DNA from: Xenophilus sp003671765
GTDB lineage: Bacteria; Pseudomonadota; Gammaproteobacteria; Burkholderiales; Burkholderiaceae_C
Direction: 5' to 3'
Assembly: GCA_051414805.1 (NCBI GenBank)
Contig: CP166702.1
Coordinates: 806,001-870,000, forward strand
Length of the DNA stretch: 64,000 nt
In this document: positions 53,479 through 62,483 of the stretch, in pieces
How the letters are laid out: each line of letters starts with the position of its first letter
Position numbering within the stretch: the stretch's first letter is position 1
Notes under the pieces: model-generated
Database searches by the model: none
What the model was told of the DNA's origin: nothing
Seen by the model: only the letters and a program-made list of their open reading frames with translations
Translations under genes and position numbers: made by a program

Positions 53479-54311
53479 CGCGCTTCCCCGCGGGGCGCCA
53501 CACCGCAGGCGCGGCCGATGGCCTGCTGGGTCGCGAGCACGGCCGGCGCGACCTGCGTGCGCAGCAGCTTCGGCGACAGCGCATAGGCCGGCCCGCCGCA
53601 GCTGAGCGCATAGAGCTCGCCGCGCGGCCCGCGCAGCGTGAAGCCGATCGCGTTGATGTCGCGGTGCCATTCCTGGAACGAGCTGCCGTAACCGTGCGCT
53701 TCGACGTCTTCGGCGGCGCGCAGCAGCATGTCGCGCGCGGCCTTCCAGCGCTGCGGCGCCTCGCGGCGGTAATCCTGTAGCAGCGTGTCGCGCTCGGCTG
53801 GCGACAGTGCGCCGAAATACGCGCGCCCGCTGGCCGAGGTGGCGATGTCCATGCGCGTGCCGATGTCGGTGCGGGTGAGGATCACGGCCGAGCGCGGGCG
53901 CACCGTGTCGATCATGAGGATGTCCAGCCCGTCCCGCAGGCCCAGGTGCACGCTCGCCTGCGCACGGTCGGCCAGCTCGGCCAGGTAGGGGCGGCACAGC
54001 GCGCGCATGTCGAAGTTGCGCAGGTAGGCGCTGCTCAGGTCCAGCAGCGCCGGGCCCAGCTGGAAGCGCTCGCTGTCGGGGTCCTGCTGCACGAAACCGC
54101 CGGCCACCAGCGTGGCCGCGAGCCGCGACACGGTGGCCTTGGGGATGCCCGTCGCATCGGCCAGGGCGCGGTTCGACAGCGGGCCGGGCGCATCGGCCAG
54201 CGCCCGCAGCACGGCCAGTCCGCGCGCCAGCGCCGCCACCTCGTCGCGCGCAGCGGGGGCCGACACCTCGGCATCGTCGGGAGGGGAGGGGGGCGCTGAA
54301 CGGCGTGGCAT
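53475..54311 (-). CDS. IclR-family transcriptional regulator
   Basis: 278 residues. The winged helix is ARGLAVLRALADAPGPLSNRALADATGIPKATVSRLAATL (in parts); the effector domain has TSASGRAYFGALSPAERD. It is divergent from the Bug-TfdA-like operon with a strong palindrome in the gap. Start 54311 is preferred because upstream in-frame starts run into that palindrome. Confidence 0.88.
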   Translation of the reverse strand: MPRRSAPPSPPDDAEVSAPAARDEVAALARGLAVLRALADAPGPLSNRALADATGIPKATVSRLAATLVAGGFVQQDPDSERFQLGPALLDLSSAYLRNFDMRALCRPYLAELADRAQASVHLGLRDGLDILMIDTVRPRSAVILTRTDIGTRMDIATSASGRAYFGALSPAERDTLLQDYRREAPQRWKAARDMLLRAAEDVEAHGYGSSFQEWHRDINAIGFTLRGPRGELYALSCGGPAYALSPKLLRTQVAPAVLATQQAIGRACGVAPRGEAR

Positions 54312-54360
54312 GGCGGACGCGATTGTGGCGCGGCGCTGGACAGCGATCGACATCGATGTC

Positions 54361-54389
54361 ATTATTTCGGAACACTGTTCCAAAATAAT
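54361..54389. promoter_or_regulatory. IclR operator, near-perfect 29-base palindrome
   Basis: The site reads ATTATTTCGGAACA-C-TGTTCCAAAATAAT, with one mismatched pair around the central C. GGAACA-N-TGTTCC is the usual IclR-type core. It ends 11 bases before the Bug start, overlapping its promoter/RBS region. Confidence 0.8.
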
Positions 54390-54400
54390 CAGGAGACATC

Positions 54401-55384
54401 ATGCAACGACGCCGATTCCTGCACGGCGCGGCCCTGGCCGCGTCCGCCGCCGGCCTGCCTGCCCTGGGCCGGGCGCAACCCGCGGCTGCGCCCTTTCCCA
54501 GGCAGCCCGTGAAGATGATCGTGCCCTTCCCGCCCGGCGGGCCGACCGACACCATGGCGCGGCTGATCGCGGTGAAGCTGCAGGAAGCCTGGGGCGGCCA
54601 GACCGTGCTGGTGGACTACAAGCCCGGCGCCGGCACCATCATCGGCATGGACTACATCGCGAAGGCGGCGCCCGACGGCTACACCTTCGGCATCGCCAAC
54701 TCGTCGCTGGCCGTCAACCCGTACCTGCACAAGGCGCTGCCCTACGACACGGCGAAGGACCTGGCCGGCATCACCCAGCTGGTGCTGCTGCAGCAGGCCA
54801 TCGTGGCGCGCGTGGATGCGCCCTTCAACAATCTGGCCGAGATGATCGCGTGGGCCAAGAAGAACCCGGGCAAGCTGACCTACGGCACGCCCGGCGCCGG
54901 CAGCACCACGCACCTGGGCGGCGAGCTGCTCAAGCGCGAGGCGGGCTTCGACATGCTGCACTCGCCATTCAAGGGCAGCGCGCCGGCGCACACCGAACTG
55001 ATGGGCGGGCGCATCGACATCGTGATCGACCCCTTCCTCTCGGTCATCCCTTACGTGCAGGCGGGCCGCATGAAGATGATCGCCACGCTGGGCGACAAGC
55101 GCGTGCCGGGCTACGACTTCCCCATCGCGGCCGAGACGGTGCCGGGCTTCTCGGTCATCGGCATGCTGGGTTTCGTCGCGCCGGCGGCGACGCCCCGGCC
55201 GGTTGTCGACAGGATCCAGGCCGACACGGCGCGCGTGCTTGCCGTGCCCGAGACGCGCAAGCGCATCGAGGACCTCGGCATGCAGGTGGTCGCGTCCTCG
55301 CCCGCGCAGTTCGACGCCCTGCTGCGCAGCGAGATGAAGCGCTGGTCCAAGGTCATCGCCGACGCGCGCATCTCCCTCGATTGA
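54401..55384 (+). CDS. Bug/TctC-family periplasmic substrate-binding protein (2)
   Basis: 327 residues. The leader MQRRRFLHGAALAASAAGLP has a twin-arginine-like motif. Bug motifs are KMIVPFPPGGPTDTMARLI, VDYKPGAGTIIGMDYIAK and PDGYTFGIAN. AGGAG is 5 bases before the ATG. It forms an operon with the TfdA-like dioxygenase under the divergent IclR. Confidence 0.88.
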   Translation: MQRRRFLHGAALAASAAGLPALGRAQPAAAPFPRQPVKMIVPFPPGGPTDTMARLIAVKLQEAWGGQTVLVDYKPGAGTIIGMDYIAKAAPDGYTFGIANSSLAVNPYLHKALPYDTAKDLAGITQLVLLQQAIVARVDAPFNNLAEMIAWAKKNPGKLTYGTPGAGSTTHLGGELLKREAGFDMLHSPFKGSAPAHTELMGGRIDIVIDPFLSVIPYVQAGRMKMIATLGDKRVPGYDFPIAAETVPGFSVIGMLGFVAPAATPRPVVDRIQADTARVLAVPETRKRIEDLGMQVVASSPAQFDALLRSEMKRWSKVIADARISLD

Positions 55385-55401
55385 ATACGGAGTCCTTTTC
55401 C

Positions 55402-56283
55402 ATGTCGTCCCTCCACCTGCAAGCCCTGCATCCGCATTTCGTCGCCGAAGCCTCGGGCCTCGACCTCACGCAGCCCCTGGCCGACGCCGACGTGCGCGCC
55501 ATCAACGCCGCCATGAACCGGTACGGCGTGCTGGTGTGGCGCGGCCAGCCGCTCACCGCGCAGCAGCAGCTGCGCTTCTCCAACAGCTTCGGCCCGCTGG
55601 ACATCGGCTTGAAGCGCGTCTTCAAGCGGCCCGAGCGGCTGGAGGACGAGCGCCTGATCGACATCTCCAACGTCGATGCGCAGGGCCAGGTGGCCAAGCG
55701 CGACTCGCCCAAGAACCTGTCGAACTTCGCCAACCAGCTGTGGCACAGCGACAGCTCCTTCATGAACCCGCGCGCGGCGTATTCGATGCTGCATTCGGTC
55801 ATCAACCCGAGCTGGGGTGGCGAGACCGAGTTCGCCGACCTGCGCGCCGCGCACGACGCGCTCGACGCCCGCACGAGGGACACGATCGCCGGCCTGAGCG
55901 CCGAGCACTATGCGCTGCATACGCGCCTGCTGCTGGGCGACGAGGCCTACACCGACGCGCAGAAGAAGGAGATTCCGCCGGCCGTCTGGCCCCTGATCGA
56001 CACGCACCCGGGTTCGGGCCGCCAGGTGCTCTTCGTCGGGGTGCATGCGCGGCAGATCGTGGGCTGGCCCACGGCCGAGAGCCGCATGCTGCTGCTCGAC
56101 CTGCTGGAACATGCGACGCAGCGCGAATTCGTCTACCGCCACGAGTGGCAGGTGGGCGACACCGTGATGTGGGACAACCGCGCCACGCTGCACCGCGGCC
56201 GGCGCTACGACATCGCCGAGCGCCGCGAGCTGCGCCGCACCACCGTCAACGACACGCCCGAGGCGATGCTGCAGGCCGCCTGA
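55402..56283 (+). CDS. TfdA/TauD-family Fe(II)/2-oxoglutarate dioxygenase
   Basis: 293 residues. The iron ligands are HxD in NQLWHSDSSF and His in RATLHRGRRYD; the 2-oxoglutarate Arg is in ERRELRRTT. Stretches such as NFANQLWHSDSSF, AEHYALHTRLLLGD and LLEHATQREFVYRH match the 2,4-D dioxygenase TfdA closely as I recall it. It probably oxidises an aryloxyalkanoate or related acid, cleaving an ether or C-S bond; the true substrate is open. It is in an operon with the Bug protein. Confidence 0.87.
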   Translation: MSSLHLQALHPHFVAEASGLDLTQPLADADVRAINAAMNRYGVLVWRGQPLTAQQQLRFSNSFGPLDIGLKRVFKRPERLEDERLIDISNVDAQGQVAKRDSPKNLSNFANQLWHSDSSFMNPRAAYSMLHSVINPSWGGETEFADLRAAHDALDARTRDTIAGLSAEHYALHTRLLLGDEAYTDAQKKEIPPAVWPLIDTHPGSGRQVLFVGVHARQIVGWPTAESRMLLLDLLEHATQREFVYRHEWQVGDTVMWDNRATLHRGRRYDIAERRELRRTTVNDTPEAMLQAA

Positions 56284-56296
56284 GGGGCGCCGCGGT

Positions 56297-57355
56297 TCAG
56301 CGTGCGGCCGACTGCTCGGGCCGCAGCGCGGTCTGCGCGACGGCCCGGCCCACCTGCTGGAAGATGGCGTCCACGTCCTTGTGCTCGTCCATCCCGGCCG
56401 CACACACGGCCACCACCACCGCATCGGCGCCGCGGTCCTGCGGGCGCAGCACGCCGGCATGGCAGGCACGCCGGTACTGCGTGCCCGTCTTGTGGATGAA
56501 GGGCTCGCTGCGCGGCAGCCCGGCCTGGAGCCGGTGGTTGGTGAAGGTGCCCAGCTTCATCGCGGCGTAGAGCCGCTGCAGGCTCGCGGGCTGCAGCAGT
56601 TCGCCGCGCGCCAGCTTCTCCAGCATGGCGCCGTAGGCATCCAGCGTCGCCGAATTGATGTCGTGCCGGTAGTAGCGGTCGTAGGCATCGTCGATGGTGC
56701 GCGCCTGCAGGTCGCCGGTCTTGAGCTTCAGGGCGCGCTGCACGGCCTGCACGCGCCCGGGTCCGAGCGGCGCGTTGGCCACCTGGACCAGGGCGGTGTT
56801 GGGCAGCTCGCGCGCGGACGGATGGATCTCGGCGTACACGTCGCGCCGCATGGTCGCGAAATTGGTGATGCGCTTGAAGCCCTGCGTGCCCAGCGCCTGG
56901 GTAGCGCTGCGCTGCACGGTGTCTTCGCCCACCGTGCGGATCAGCATGTTGGCGGCGGTGTTGTCGCTGTCCTTGAGCATGCGGTCGAGCAGCGCGTCCA
57001 CCGTGTAGCGCCGGCCGGTACGCTCGCGCACCACGCGGCTCACGTCGATGCGGTCGGCGTCCTGCAGTTCGACGCTGTCGGACAGCTTGAGCTTGCCCGC
57101 GTCGACCTGCTGCAGCACCGCAATGGCGATCGGCACCTTCGTCATCGAGCCGAGATACCAGAAGCGCTCGGCACCATGGCGATGGGTCTCCCCGCCGTTC
57201 AGGCGCTTGACGTACACGCCGAGTTCGCCCGGCGTGGCGCGATCGATGCGGTCGATCTGCGCGCCGAGGGCTTCGCGCCAGTCGGCCGCACGCGCACTTT
57301 CAGCGAGCGGCAGCAGGCACAGCGGCAGGCACAGCAACAGGGCAAGTCGGCGCAT
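56297..57355 (-). CDS. Beta-lactamase-fold serine hydrolase, exported (1)
   Basis: 352 residues. Signal peptide ending ESARAADW. Class A-like motifs: SMTK (SxxK), SDN in KDSDNTAANML and KTG in IHKTGTQYRR. A conserved catalytic Glu166 equivalent (ExxxN) is not certain; RELPNTALV could be a remnant. It may be a peptidase or a weak beta-lactamase. It overlaps the 3' end of the upstream paralogue by 56 bases in another frame. Confidence 0.82.
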   Translation of the reverse strand: MRRLALLLCLPLCLLPLAESARAADWREALGAQIDRIDRATPGELGVYVKRLNGGETHRHGAERFWYLGSMTKVPIAIAVLQQVDAGKLKLSDSVELQDADRIDVSRVVRERTGRRYTVDALLDRMLKDSDNTAANMLIRTVGEDTVQRSATQALGTQGFKRITNFATMRRDVYAEIHPSARELPNTALVQVANAPLGPGRVQAVQRALKLKTGDLQARTIDDAYDRYYRHDINSATLDAYGAMLEKLARGELLQPASLQRLYAAMKLGTFTNHRLQAGLPRSEPFIHKTGTQYRRACHAGVLRPQDRGADAVVVAVCAAGMDEHKDVDAIFQQVGRAVAQTALRPEQSAAR

Positions 57356-58472
57356 CGGGAACTCCTCGGGTCAGCAGGCCGGAGCGGCACAGCGCGGCGC
57401 CGACCTGCTGCAGCGCGCGTTCGGAGCGCTCCAGCGACAGGTCGCCCCGCACGCAGGCCACCACCAGCACCCGCGCGGCGTCGGCCGTGCGCGGGCTGGT
57501 GACGAGGCCGGCATCGCAGATTCGCCGCCGCTGCGTGCCGGTCTTGTGGGCGAAGCGCGCATCCGGCGGCAGGCCGGCCTTGATGCGGCGCGTCCCTGTG
57601 GCGGTGCGCTCCATCACCTGCAGCAGGTAGTCGGTCATCGGACGGCCCAGGGCGCGGCCGTCCACCAGCAAGGCCAGCAGTTGGCCGTACGCGTCGAGGC
57701 GGCCGCTGTTGACGCCGCTGGCGTAGTAGGCCGTGTAGGCGTCCTCGAGCGGCATGCGCAAGCGAGACACCGGCACGTCCAGCAGTTGCGAAACCTTGCG
57801 CACCCGCGCCTCGTCGCTGCGTTCGCGGTGGATGGCCAGCAGGTCGACACCCGACAGGCGCGACGCTGCGGGGGTGAGCTGGCCATACACCTGCCGCCGC
57901 ACGTCGCCCAGCGTGGTGATGCGGCCGATGCCTTCGGGCACCAGCGACTGCACCACCTCGTTGACGGCCTTCAGGCCGACCAGGTCGATCAGCATGTCGG
58001 TGGCGGTGTTGTCGCTGTGGATGATCATCTGGTCGATCAGCGCGCGCACCGTGCGCTGCGAACCCACCGGGGCGTGGTTGGTGCTGCCGGCGCCGTCCAC
58101 GTAGTCCGACGCGCGCACGGTGACCGGGGTGTCCAGCGTCAACCGGCCGGCTTCGACGGCGCGCAGCACCGCGATCGCGACCGGCACCTTGACCATCGAG
58201 GCCAGGTACCAGCGTTCACCGGCGCGGTAGCTGGCGTCCTCGCCGCTCGCGAGCTCGCGCACGTACACGCCCAGGTCCGAGCCTTCTGCACGATCGATGG
58301 CCGCGAATTCGCCCATGAGCCGGGCGTGCCAGTCGGGCAATGCGTGCGCGGGCAGCGTGGCGGCGAGCAGGGCTGTGCCGATGCCGCAGGCCGTCAGCCG
58401 GCGGCGCAGCGAGGAAAGAAGGAGGACGAAGGCGGGCGCACGGCGGCGCGGCGGTGCAGGCGACAGGGGCAT
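57300..58472 (-). CDS. Beta-lactamase-fold serine hydrolase, exported (2)
   Basis: 390 residues. SMVK (SxxK), SDN in HSDNTATDMLID and KTG in AHKTGTQRRR. It is clearly a paralogue of the next gene (same motif spacing and RRIC/RRAC near the end). The C-terminal Pro/Ala-Val tail overlaps the start of the downstream copy. Start 58472 was chosen over a GTG at 58547; neither has a strong RBS. The N-terminal region has a hydrophobic export segment (LLAATLPAHALPDW). Confidence 0.8.
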   Translation of the reverse strand: MPLSPAPPRRRAPAFVLLLSSLRRRLTACGIGTALLAATLPAHALPDWHARLMGEFAAIDRAEGSDLGVYVRELASGEDASYRAGERWYLASMVKVPVAIAVLRAVEAGRLTLDTPVTVRASDYVDGAGSTNHAPVGSQRTVRALIDQMIIHSDNTATDMLIDLVGLKAVNEVVQSLVPEGIGRITTLGDVRRQVYGQLTPAASRLSGVDLLAIHRERSDEARVRKVSQLLDVPVSRLRMPLEDAYTAYYASGVNSGRLDAYGQLLALLVDGRALGRPMTDYLLQVMERTATGTRRIKAGLPPDARFAHKTGTQRRRICDAGLVTSPRTADAARVLVVACVRGDLSLERSERALQQVGAALCRSGLLTRGVPDAPTCPVAVPAAVPAAAR

Positions 58473-58586
58473 CGACGCGAGGGGCGGGGCGGGTGGAACA
58501 CGGCGCCATGCTGCCGCGGATGCGGCCGCGTCGGCGCAGGCGATCACGCCGTCCGCCTGTCCCGCAGACCGCGCCGTTCGGGCGAT

Positions 58587-58652
58587 TTCATGATGAGTTC
58601 GGGTTGCAGCGCGCGAGCTGCTTGGGCGGGCAGCTATGAAATCGATAGCGAA
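58587..58652 (-). repeat. Family A repeat encoding the end of the LysR gene
   Basis: On minus: CGCTATCGATTTCATAGCTG, then CCGCCCAAGC and GCTCGCGCGC arms and a degenerate tail. The GCTAT...ATAGC core supplies the last codons and the TAG of the LysR gene at 58634. Confidence 0.55.
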
Positions 58653-59548
58653 TCGAAGCGCTCCACCACCAGGTCGTGCAGCGCCTGCGCCGCGGCCGAC
58701 AGGCTGCCTTCGCGCCGGCGTACCAGCAGCATGCGGCGGCGCAGGGTCGGCAGCGGGAGCGCACGCGTCACGATCGTCTCGCGCCGGAACTGGTAGAGCG
58801 TGAGCGTGGGCACCACGCTGATGCCCAGGCCGGCCTCGACCATGCCCATCACGGTGGCGAGCTGTTCCACTTCCAGCACGGTGTTCATCTGCAGCGGATG
58901 CAGCGCGGCCTCAAGAGCCTGCCGCACGCTGGAGTTGCGCGTCATGTGGATGAAGGGCCAGGGCGCGAGCTGGCGCAGCGTGAGGCGCGGCGCGGTGGCC
59001 AGCGGGTGGTCGGCGCGGCACACGAGGTGGAAGCGCTCGCTGCCCAGCACGCGCGTGTGCAGCTCGGCCGCATCGCTGCCGCGCAGGCCGGCGGCCGCGA
59101 GCGCGAAATCGGCCTGGCCGCCGCGTACGAGGTCGATGCAGGCGTCCGACAGCAGGTCCGACAGCGCGATCGTCACGCCCGGCCACGCGGCGCGGTACTC
59201 GGCGAAGAGCGCGGGCAGCCAACCGGCCGCGAGCGAGGGCAGGGCGGCGACGTGCACGCGGCCCTTGCGCCGCTCCACGTGGTCGGCCAGGTCGGCCAGC
59301 GCGCGCGTCGCATCGGCCAGCAGCTGGCGCGCGGACGGCTCGAACAGCCGGCCCTCGGGGGTGAGCTGCACGCTGCGCGTGTTGCGGTCGAACAGGCGCG
59401 TGCCCACCGCGTCCTCGAGCGAGCGGATGAGCGCGCTGAAGGCCGGCTGCGACAGGTGCGTGGCCTGCGCGGCGCGGGTGAAGTTGCGCAGCTCCACCAG
59501 CGCGAGGAAGGCGCGCAGTGCACGGGTCGACAGGTCGGGTGTGGCCAT
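58634..59548 (-). CDS. LysR-type regulator of the AtuA-like operon
   Basis: 304 residues. The winged helix is ALRAFLALVELRNFTRAAQATHLSQPAFSALIRSLE, then an effector domain with FHLVCRADHPLA. It is divergent from the AtuA-like gene with a 95-base gap containing CGGATC-N4-GATCCG at 59561-59576. The final codons and stop come from a repeat. Confidence 0.87.
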   Translation of the reverse strand: MATPDLSTRALRAFLALVELRNFTRAAQATHLSQPAFSALIRSLEDAVGTRLFDRNTRSVQLTPEGRLFEPSARQLLADATRALADLADHVERRKGRVHVAALPSLAAGWLPALFAEYRAAWPGVTIALSDLLSDACIDLVRGGQADFALAAAGLRGSDAAELHTRVLGSERFHLVCRADHPLATAPRLTLRQLAPWPFIHMTRNSSVRQALEAALHPLQMNTVLEVEQLATVMGMVEAGLGISVVPTLTLYQFRRETIVTRALPLPTLRRRMLLVRRREGSLSAAAQALHDLVVERFDSLSIS

Positions 59549-59560
59549 TGATTTGAAGAA

Positions 59561-59576
59561 CGGATCAATCGATCCG
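59561..59576. promoter_or_regulatory. 6+4+6 palindrome in the LysR/AtuA gap
   Basis: CGGATC (59561-59566) and GATCCG (59571-59576) are exact inverted copies around AATC. Candidate LysR-type operator. Confidence 0.45.
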
Positions 59577-59643
59577 AAGTTTCGATTTTACGGATGAGGT
59601 GCCGCTGCCTACATTGAGCGCACAACGACAACGCCCCGGAGAC

Positions 59644-61032
59644 ATGTCGAGCCCTGCGCCTTCCCCCTTGCTGATCGGCTGCGCCGCCGGCTTCTCGGGC
59701 GACCGCACCGATGCGGCCGGCCCGGTGGTCGACACGCTGGTCGCACGGCTGCGCGCGCCCGATGCGCCGGCCGGCCAGCGCGCCTTCCTCATCTTCGAGA
59801 CGCTGGCCGAGCGCACGCTCGCGCTGGCGCAACTGCGCCGGCGTGCGGACCCCGAGTCGGGCTACGAGCCGCTGCTGGACGACATGCTGCGCCCCGTGCT
59901 GGCCCGCTGCCTCGCCCACGGCATCCGCATCGTGAGCAACTTCGGCGCCGCGAACCCGCGCGCTGCCGCACGCCACATCGCGCGCATGGCCACCGAGCTG
60001 GGCCTCGCCGTGCCGGCCATCGCGGTGGTGGAGGGGGACGACCTCTCGGCGCCGGCGCAACGCGCGCTGCTGCGCAAGCAGATCGGCACCGGCTTCGATG
60101 CGTTGCAGGTGGTCAGTGCCAATGCTTACGTCGGCGCCGAGCCCATCGCCGCGGCACTGCGTGCAGGCGCGCAGATCGTGGTCTGCGGCCGCGTGGCCGA
60201 CCCGTCGCTCACCGTGGGCCCGGCCCTTGCCCACTTCGGCTGGGCCGCGGACGACTGGGACCGCATCGCCCGCGCGACCATGGCCGGGCACCTTCTGGAA
60301 TGCGGCGCCCAGGTGTGCGGCGGCTACTTCGCCGACCCGGGCTTCAAGGACGTGCCGGCGCCCGAGGCGATCGGCTTTCCCATCGCCGAGATCGATGCCG
60401 ACGGCGGCGTCGTCATCGGCAAGGCCGACGCACCGGGCGGTGTGGTCAGCGAGGCCACGGTCAAGGAGCAGCTGCTCTACGAGGTGCACGACCCCGCGGC
60501 CTACCTCACGCCCGACGTGGTGGCCGACATCGGCGAGGCCGAGGTCGCGCAGGTCGGGCCGAACCGGGTGCGCCTGTCGGGCGTGCGCGGGCACCCGCGG
60601 CCGTCCAGCCTCAAGGTCAACGTCTGCCACGAGGGCGGCTGGCTGGCCGAGGCCGGGATCTCCTACGCCGGTGCGCGGGCCGAGGCGCGCGCCCGCCTGG
60701 CGGCCGACACGCTGCGCAAGCGCCTGCCGGGCCTGGCGCTGCGTGTGGACCTCATCGGCGCCGTGAGCCTGTTCGCCGACGACGAGGGTCGCCTGCTGGC
60801 CGGCACGCCGGCCGGCGAGGCGCGCGACGTGCGTTTGCGCGTGGCGGCAACGCACGCCGAGCGCGCGCAGGCCGAGCGCGTGGCGCGCGAAGTCATGGCG
60901 CTGTACACCTGCGGCCCGGCCGGCGGGGGCGGCGTGCGCAGCGCGCTCACGCCGCGCTTGAACACCGTGTCGTGCCTGCTGCCGCGCGAGGTGGTCCCGA
61001 CCCGCTTCGAGATCGTGGAAGGCACCGCATGA
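59644..61032 (+). CDS. AtuA-family (DUF1446) protein
   Basis: 462 residues. The AtuA/DUF1446 core is seen in LIGCAAGFSGDRTDAA, VSNFGAANPRAAARHI, VCGRVADPSLTVGPALAHF, GHLLECGAQVCGGYFADPGFKDVP and GEAEVAQVGPNRVRLSG. The family was named for acyclic terpene utilisation; it likely acts on a CoA thioester, reaction unclear. In longer homologues a C-terminal domain is fused; here that part is the next gene, overlapping by 4 bases. Confidence 0.85.
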   Translation: MSSPAPSPLLIGCAAGFSGDRTDAAGPVVDTLVARLRAPDAPAGQRAFLIFETLAERTLALAQLRRRADPESGYEPLLDDMLRPVLARCLAHGIRIVSNFGAANPRAAARHIARMATELGLAVPAIAVVEGDDLSAPAQRALLRKQIGTGFDALQVVSANAYVGAEPIAAALRAGAQIVVCGRVADPSLTVGPALAHFGWAADDWDRIARATMAGHLLECGAQVCGGYFADPGFKDVPAPEAIGFPIAEIDADGGVVIGKADAPGGVVSEATVKEQLLYEVHDPAAYLTPDVVADIGEAEVAQVGPNRVRLSGVRGHPRPSSLKVNVCHEGGWLAEAGISYAGARAEARARLAADTLRKRLPGLALRVDLIGAVSLFADDEGRLLAGTPAGEARDVRLRVAATHAERAQAERVAREVMALYTCGPAGGGGVRSALTPRLNTVSCLLPREVVPTRFEIVEGTA

Positions 61033-61388
61033 CGCGCATCCTGACCGTCCCCCTCGACCGCGTGGCCCACGGCCGCACGGGCGACAAGGGCAACCGTTCC
61101 AACATCAGCGTGATCGCCTGGCACCCGGCGCTGTGGCCGCTGCTCGTCGAGCAGGTGAGCGAGGCGCGCGTGGCCGCGCAGTTCGCGCACCGTCGGCCCA
61201 CCCGCGTGCAGCGCTTCATGCTGCCGAAGCTGCAGGCGATGAATTTCGTCATCGACGACGTGCTCGACGGCGGCGTGAACGACGCGCTCAACCTCGATAC
61301 GCACGGCAAGGCCCTGTCGTACCTGCTGCTGGCGCTGGAGCTCGAGGTGCCGGCGGAACTGGCTCAGCACCTCGCCGGGCCCGCCTGA
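61029..61388 (+). CDS. AtuA C-terminal partner protein
   Basis: 119 residues. VAHGRTGDKGNRSNISVIAW and VDDVLDGGVNDALNLDTHG (approximate) match the domain found at the C-terminus of AtuA proteins. The ATG overlaps the upstream stop (ATGA), fitting a two-subunit split of one enzyme. Confidence 0.83.
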   Translation: MTRILTVPLDRVAHGRTGDKGNRSNISVIAWHPALWPLLVEQVSEARVAAQFAHRRPTRVQRFMLPKLQAMNFVIDDVLDGGVNDALNLDTHGKALSYLLLALELEVPAELAQHLAGPA

Positions 61389-61424
61389 CGCCTTCCCATT
61401 TTTTCAAACCAGGAGACAAGAGAC

Positions 61425-62387
61425 ATGCACCGCATTCCCCGCCTCGCCGCCGCCGCGCTGGCCTTCAGCGCCCTCGCCGCCGGCGCACAGGGCTTTCCCG
61501 ACAAGCCCATCACCTTCGTCGTGCCCTTCGCCGCCGGCACCGCCACCGACCAGATCGCCCGTGCGCTGGGCAACGCGATCACGGCCGAGACGAAGCAGTC
61601 GGTGGTCATCGACAACAAGGCCGGGGCGAGCGGCTTCATCGCCTCTCAGTTCGTCGCCAAGGCGCCGGCCGACGGCTACACGGTGCTCGTCACCACCAAC
61701 ACCACGCACGCCGCCAACGAGCACCTGTACAAGAAGCTGCCCTACGACCCGGTGAAGGACTTCGCGCCCATCACGGGCCTGGGCAAGGGCGGGCAGATCA
61801 TGGTGGTGGCGCCCACCTTCCCGGCGAAGACCGTGGCCGAGTTCATCGCGCTGGCGAAGAAGGAGCCGGGCAAGTACAGCTTCGGCAGCGGCAGCTCGTC
61901 CAGCCGCATGGCCGGCGAACTGCTGCAGCAGATGGCCGACATCAAGCTGCTGCACGTGCCGTACAAGAGCAACACGCTGGCCGTGACGGACCTCATGGGC
62001 GGCCAGATCCACATGATGATCACCGACACCGCCACGGGCCTGCCGCAGGTCAAGGGCGGCAAGCTGCGCGCGCTGGGCATGTCGAGTGCCAAGCGCTCGC
62101 CGCTCGCGCCCGACGTACCGACCATCGCCGAAGCGGGCGTGAAAGGCTACGAGATGGGCTACTGGTTCGCCGCCTATGCGCCGGCGAAGACGCCGCCTGC
62201 GGTGGTGGCGAAGCTCAACGAGCTGCTGGTGAAGGCCGCGAAGAGCGAGTCGGCGAAGGCGGCCTTCTACGAGCCGACCGGCACCGAGGTCTTCACCACC
62301 ACGCCCGACGAGATGGCGAAGTTCCAGACCGCCGAATCGCAGAAGTGGGGCCGCATCGTCAAGGCGGCGGGCATCGAGGCGGAGTGA
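61425..62387 (+). CDS. Bug/TctC-family periplasmic substrate-binding protein (3)
   Basis: 320 residues. Signal peptide ending AAGAQGFPDKP. TFVVPFAAGTATDQIARAL, IDNKAGASGFIASQFVA, ADGYTVLVTTN and LHVPYKSNTLAVTDL are Bug motifs. AGGAG precedes the ATG. It is the third gene of the LysR-controlled AtuA operon. Confidence 0.87.
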   Translation: MHRIPRLAAAALAFSALAAGAQGFPDKPITFVVPFAAGTATDQIARALGNAITAETKQSVVIDNKAGASGFIASQFVAKAPADGYTVLVTTNTTHAANEHLYKKLPYDPVKDFAPITGLGKGGQIMVVAPTFPAKTVAEFIALAKKEPGKYSFGSGSSSSRMAGELLQQMADIKLLHVPYKSNTLAVTDLMGGQIHMMITDTATGLPQVKGGKLRALGMSSAKRSPLAPDVPTIAEAGVKGYEMGYWFAAYAPAKTPPAVVAKLNELLVKAAKSESAKAAFYEPTGTEVFTTTPDEMAKFQTAESQKWGRIVKAAGIEAE

Positions 62388-62483
62388 GGATCGCGCCGGC
62401 GACCTGAGCAAAAAGTGCTGGCAGCGCCCGTGCGTCCCGCGCGGGCAGTTGTCCAACAGGGCGTTTCGCGCGCGGGCGGCGGT

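Noticed and set aside
51733..54555. 940-residue minus-strand frame over the glycosyltransferase and IclR genes
   Set aside because: No motifs, shadow composition, and both sense-side genes have clear families.
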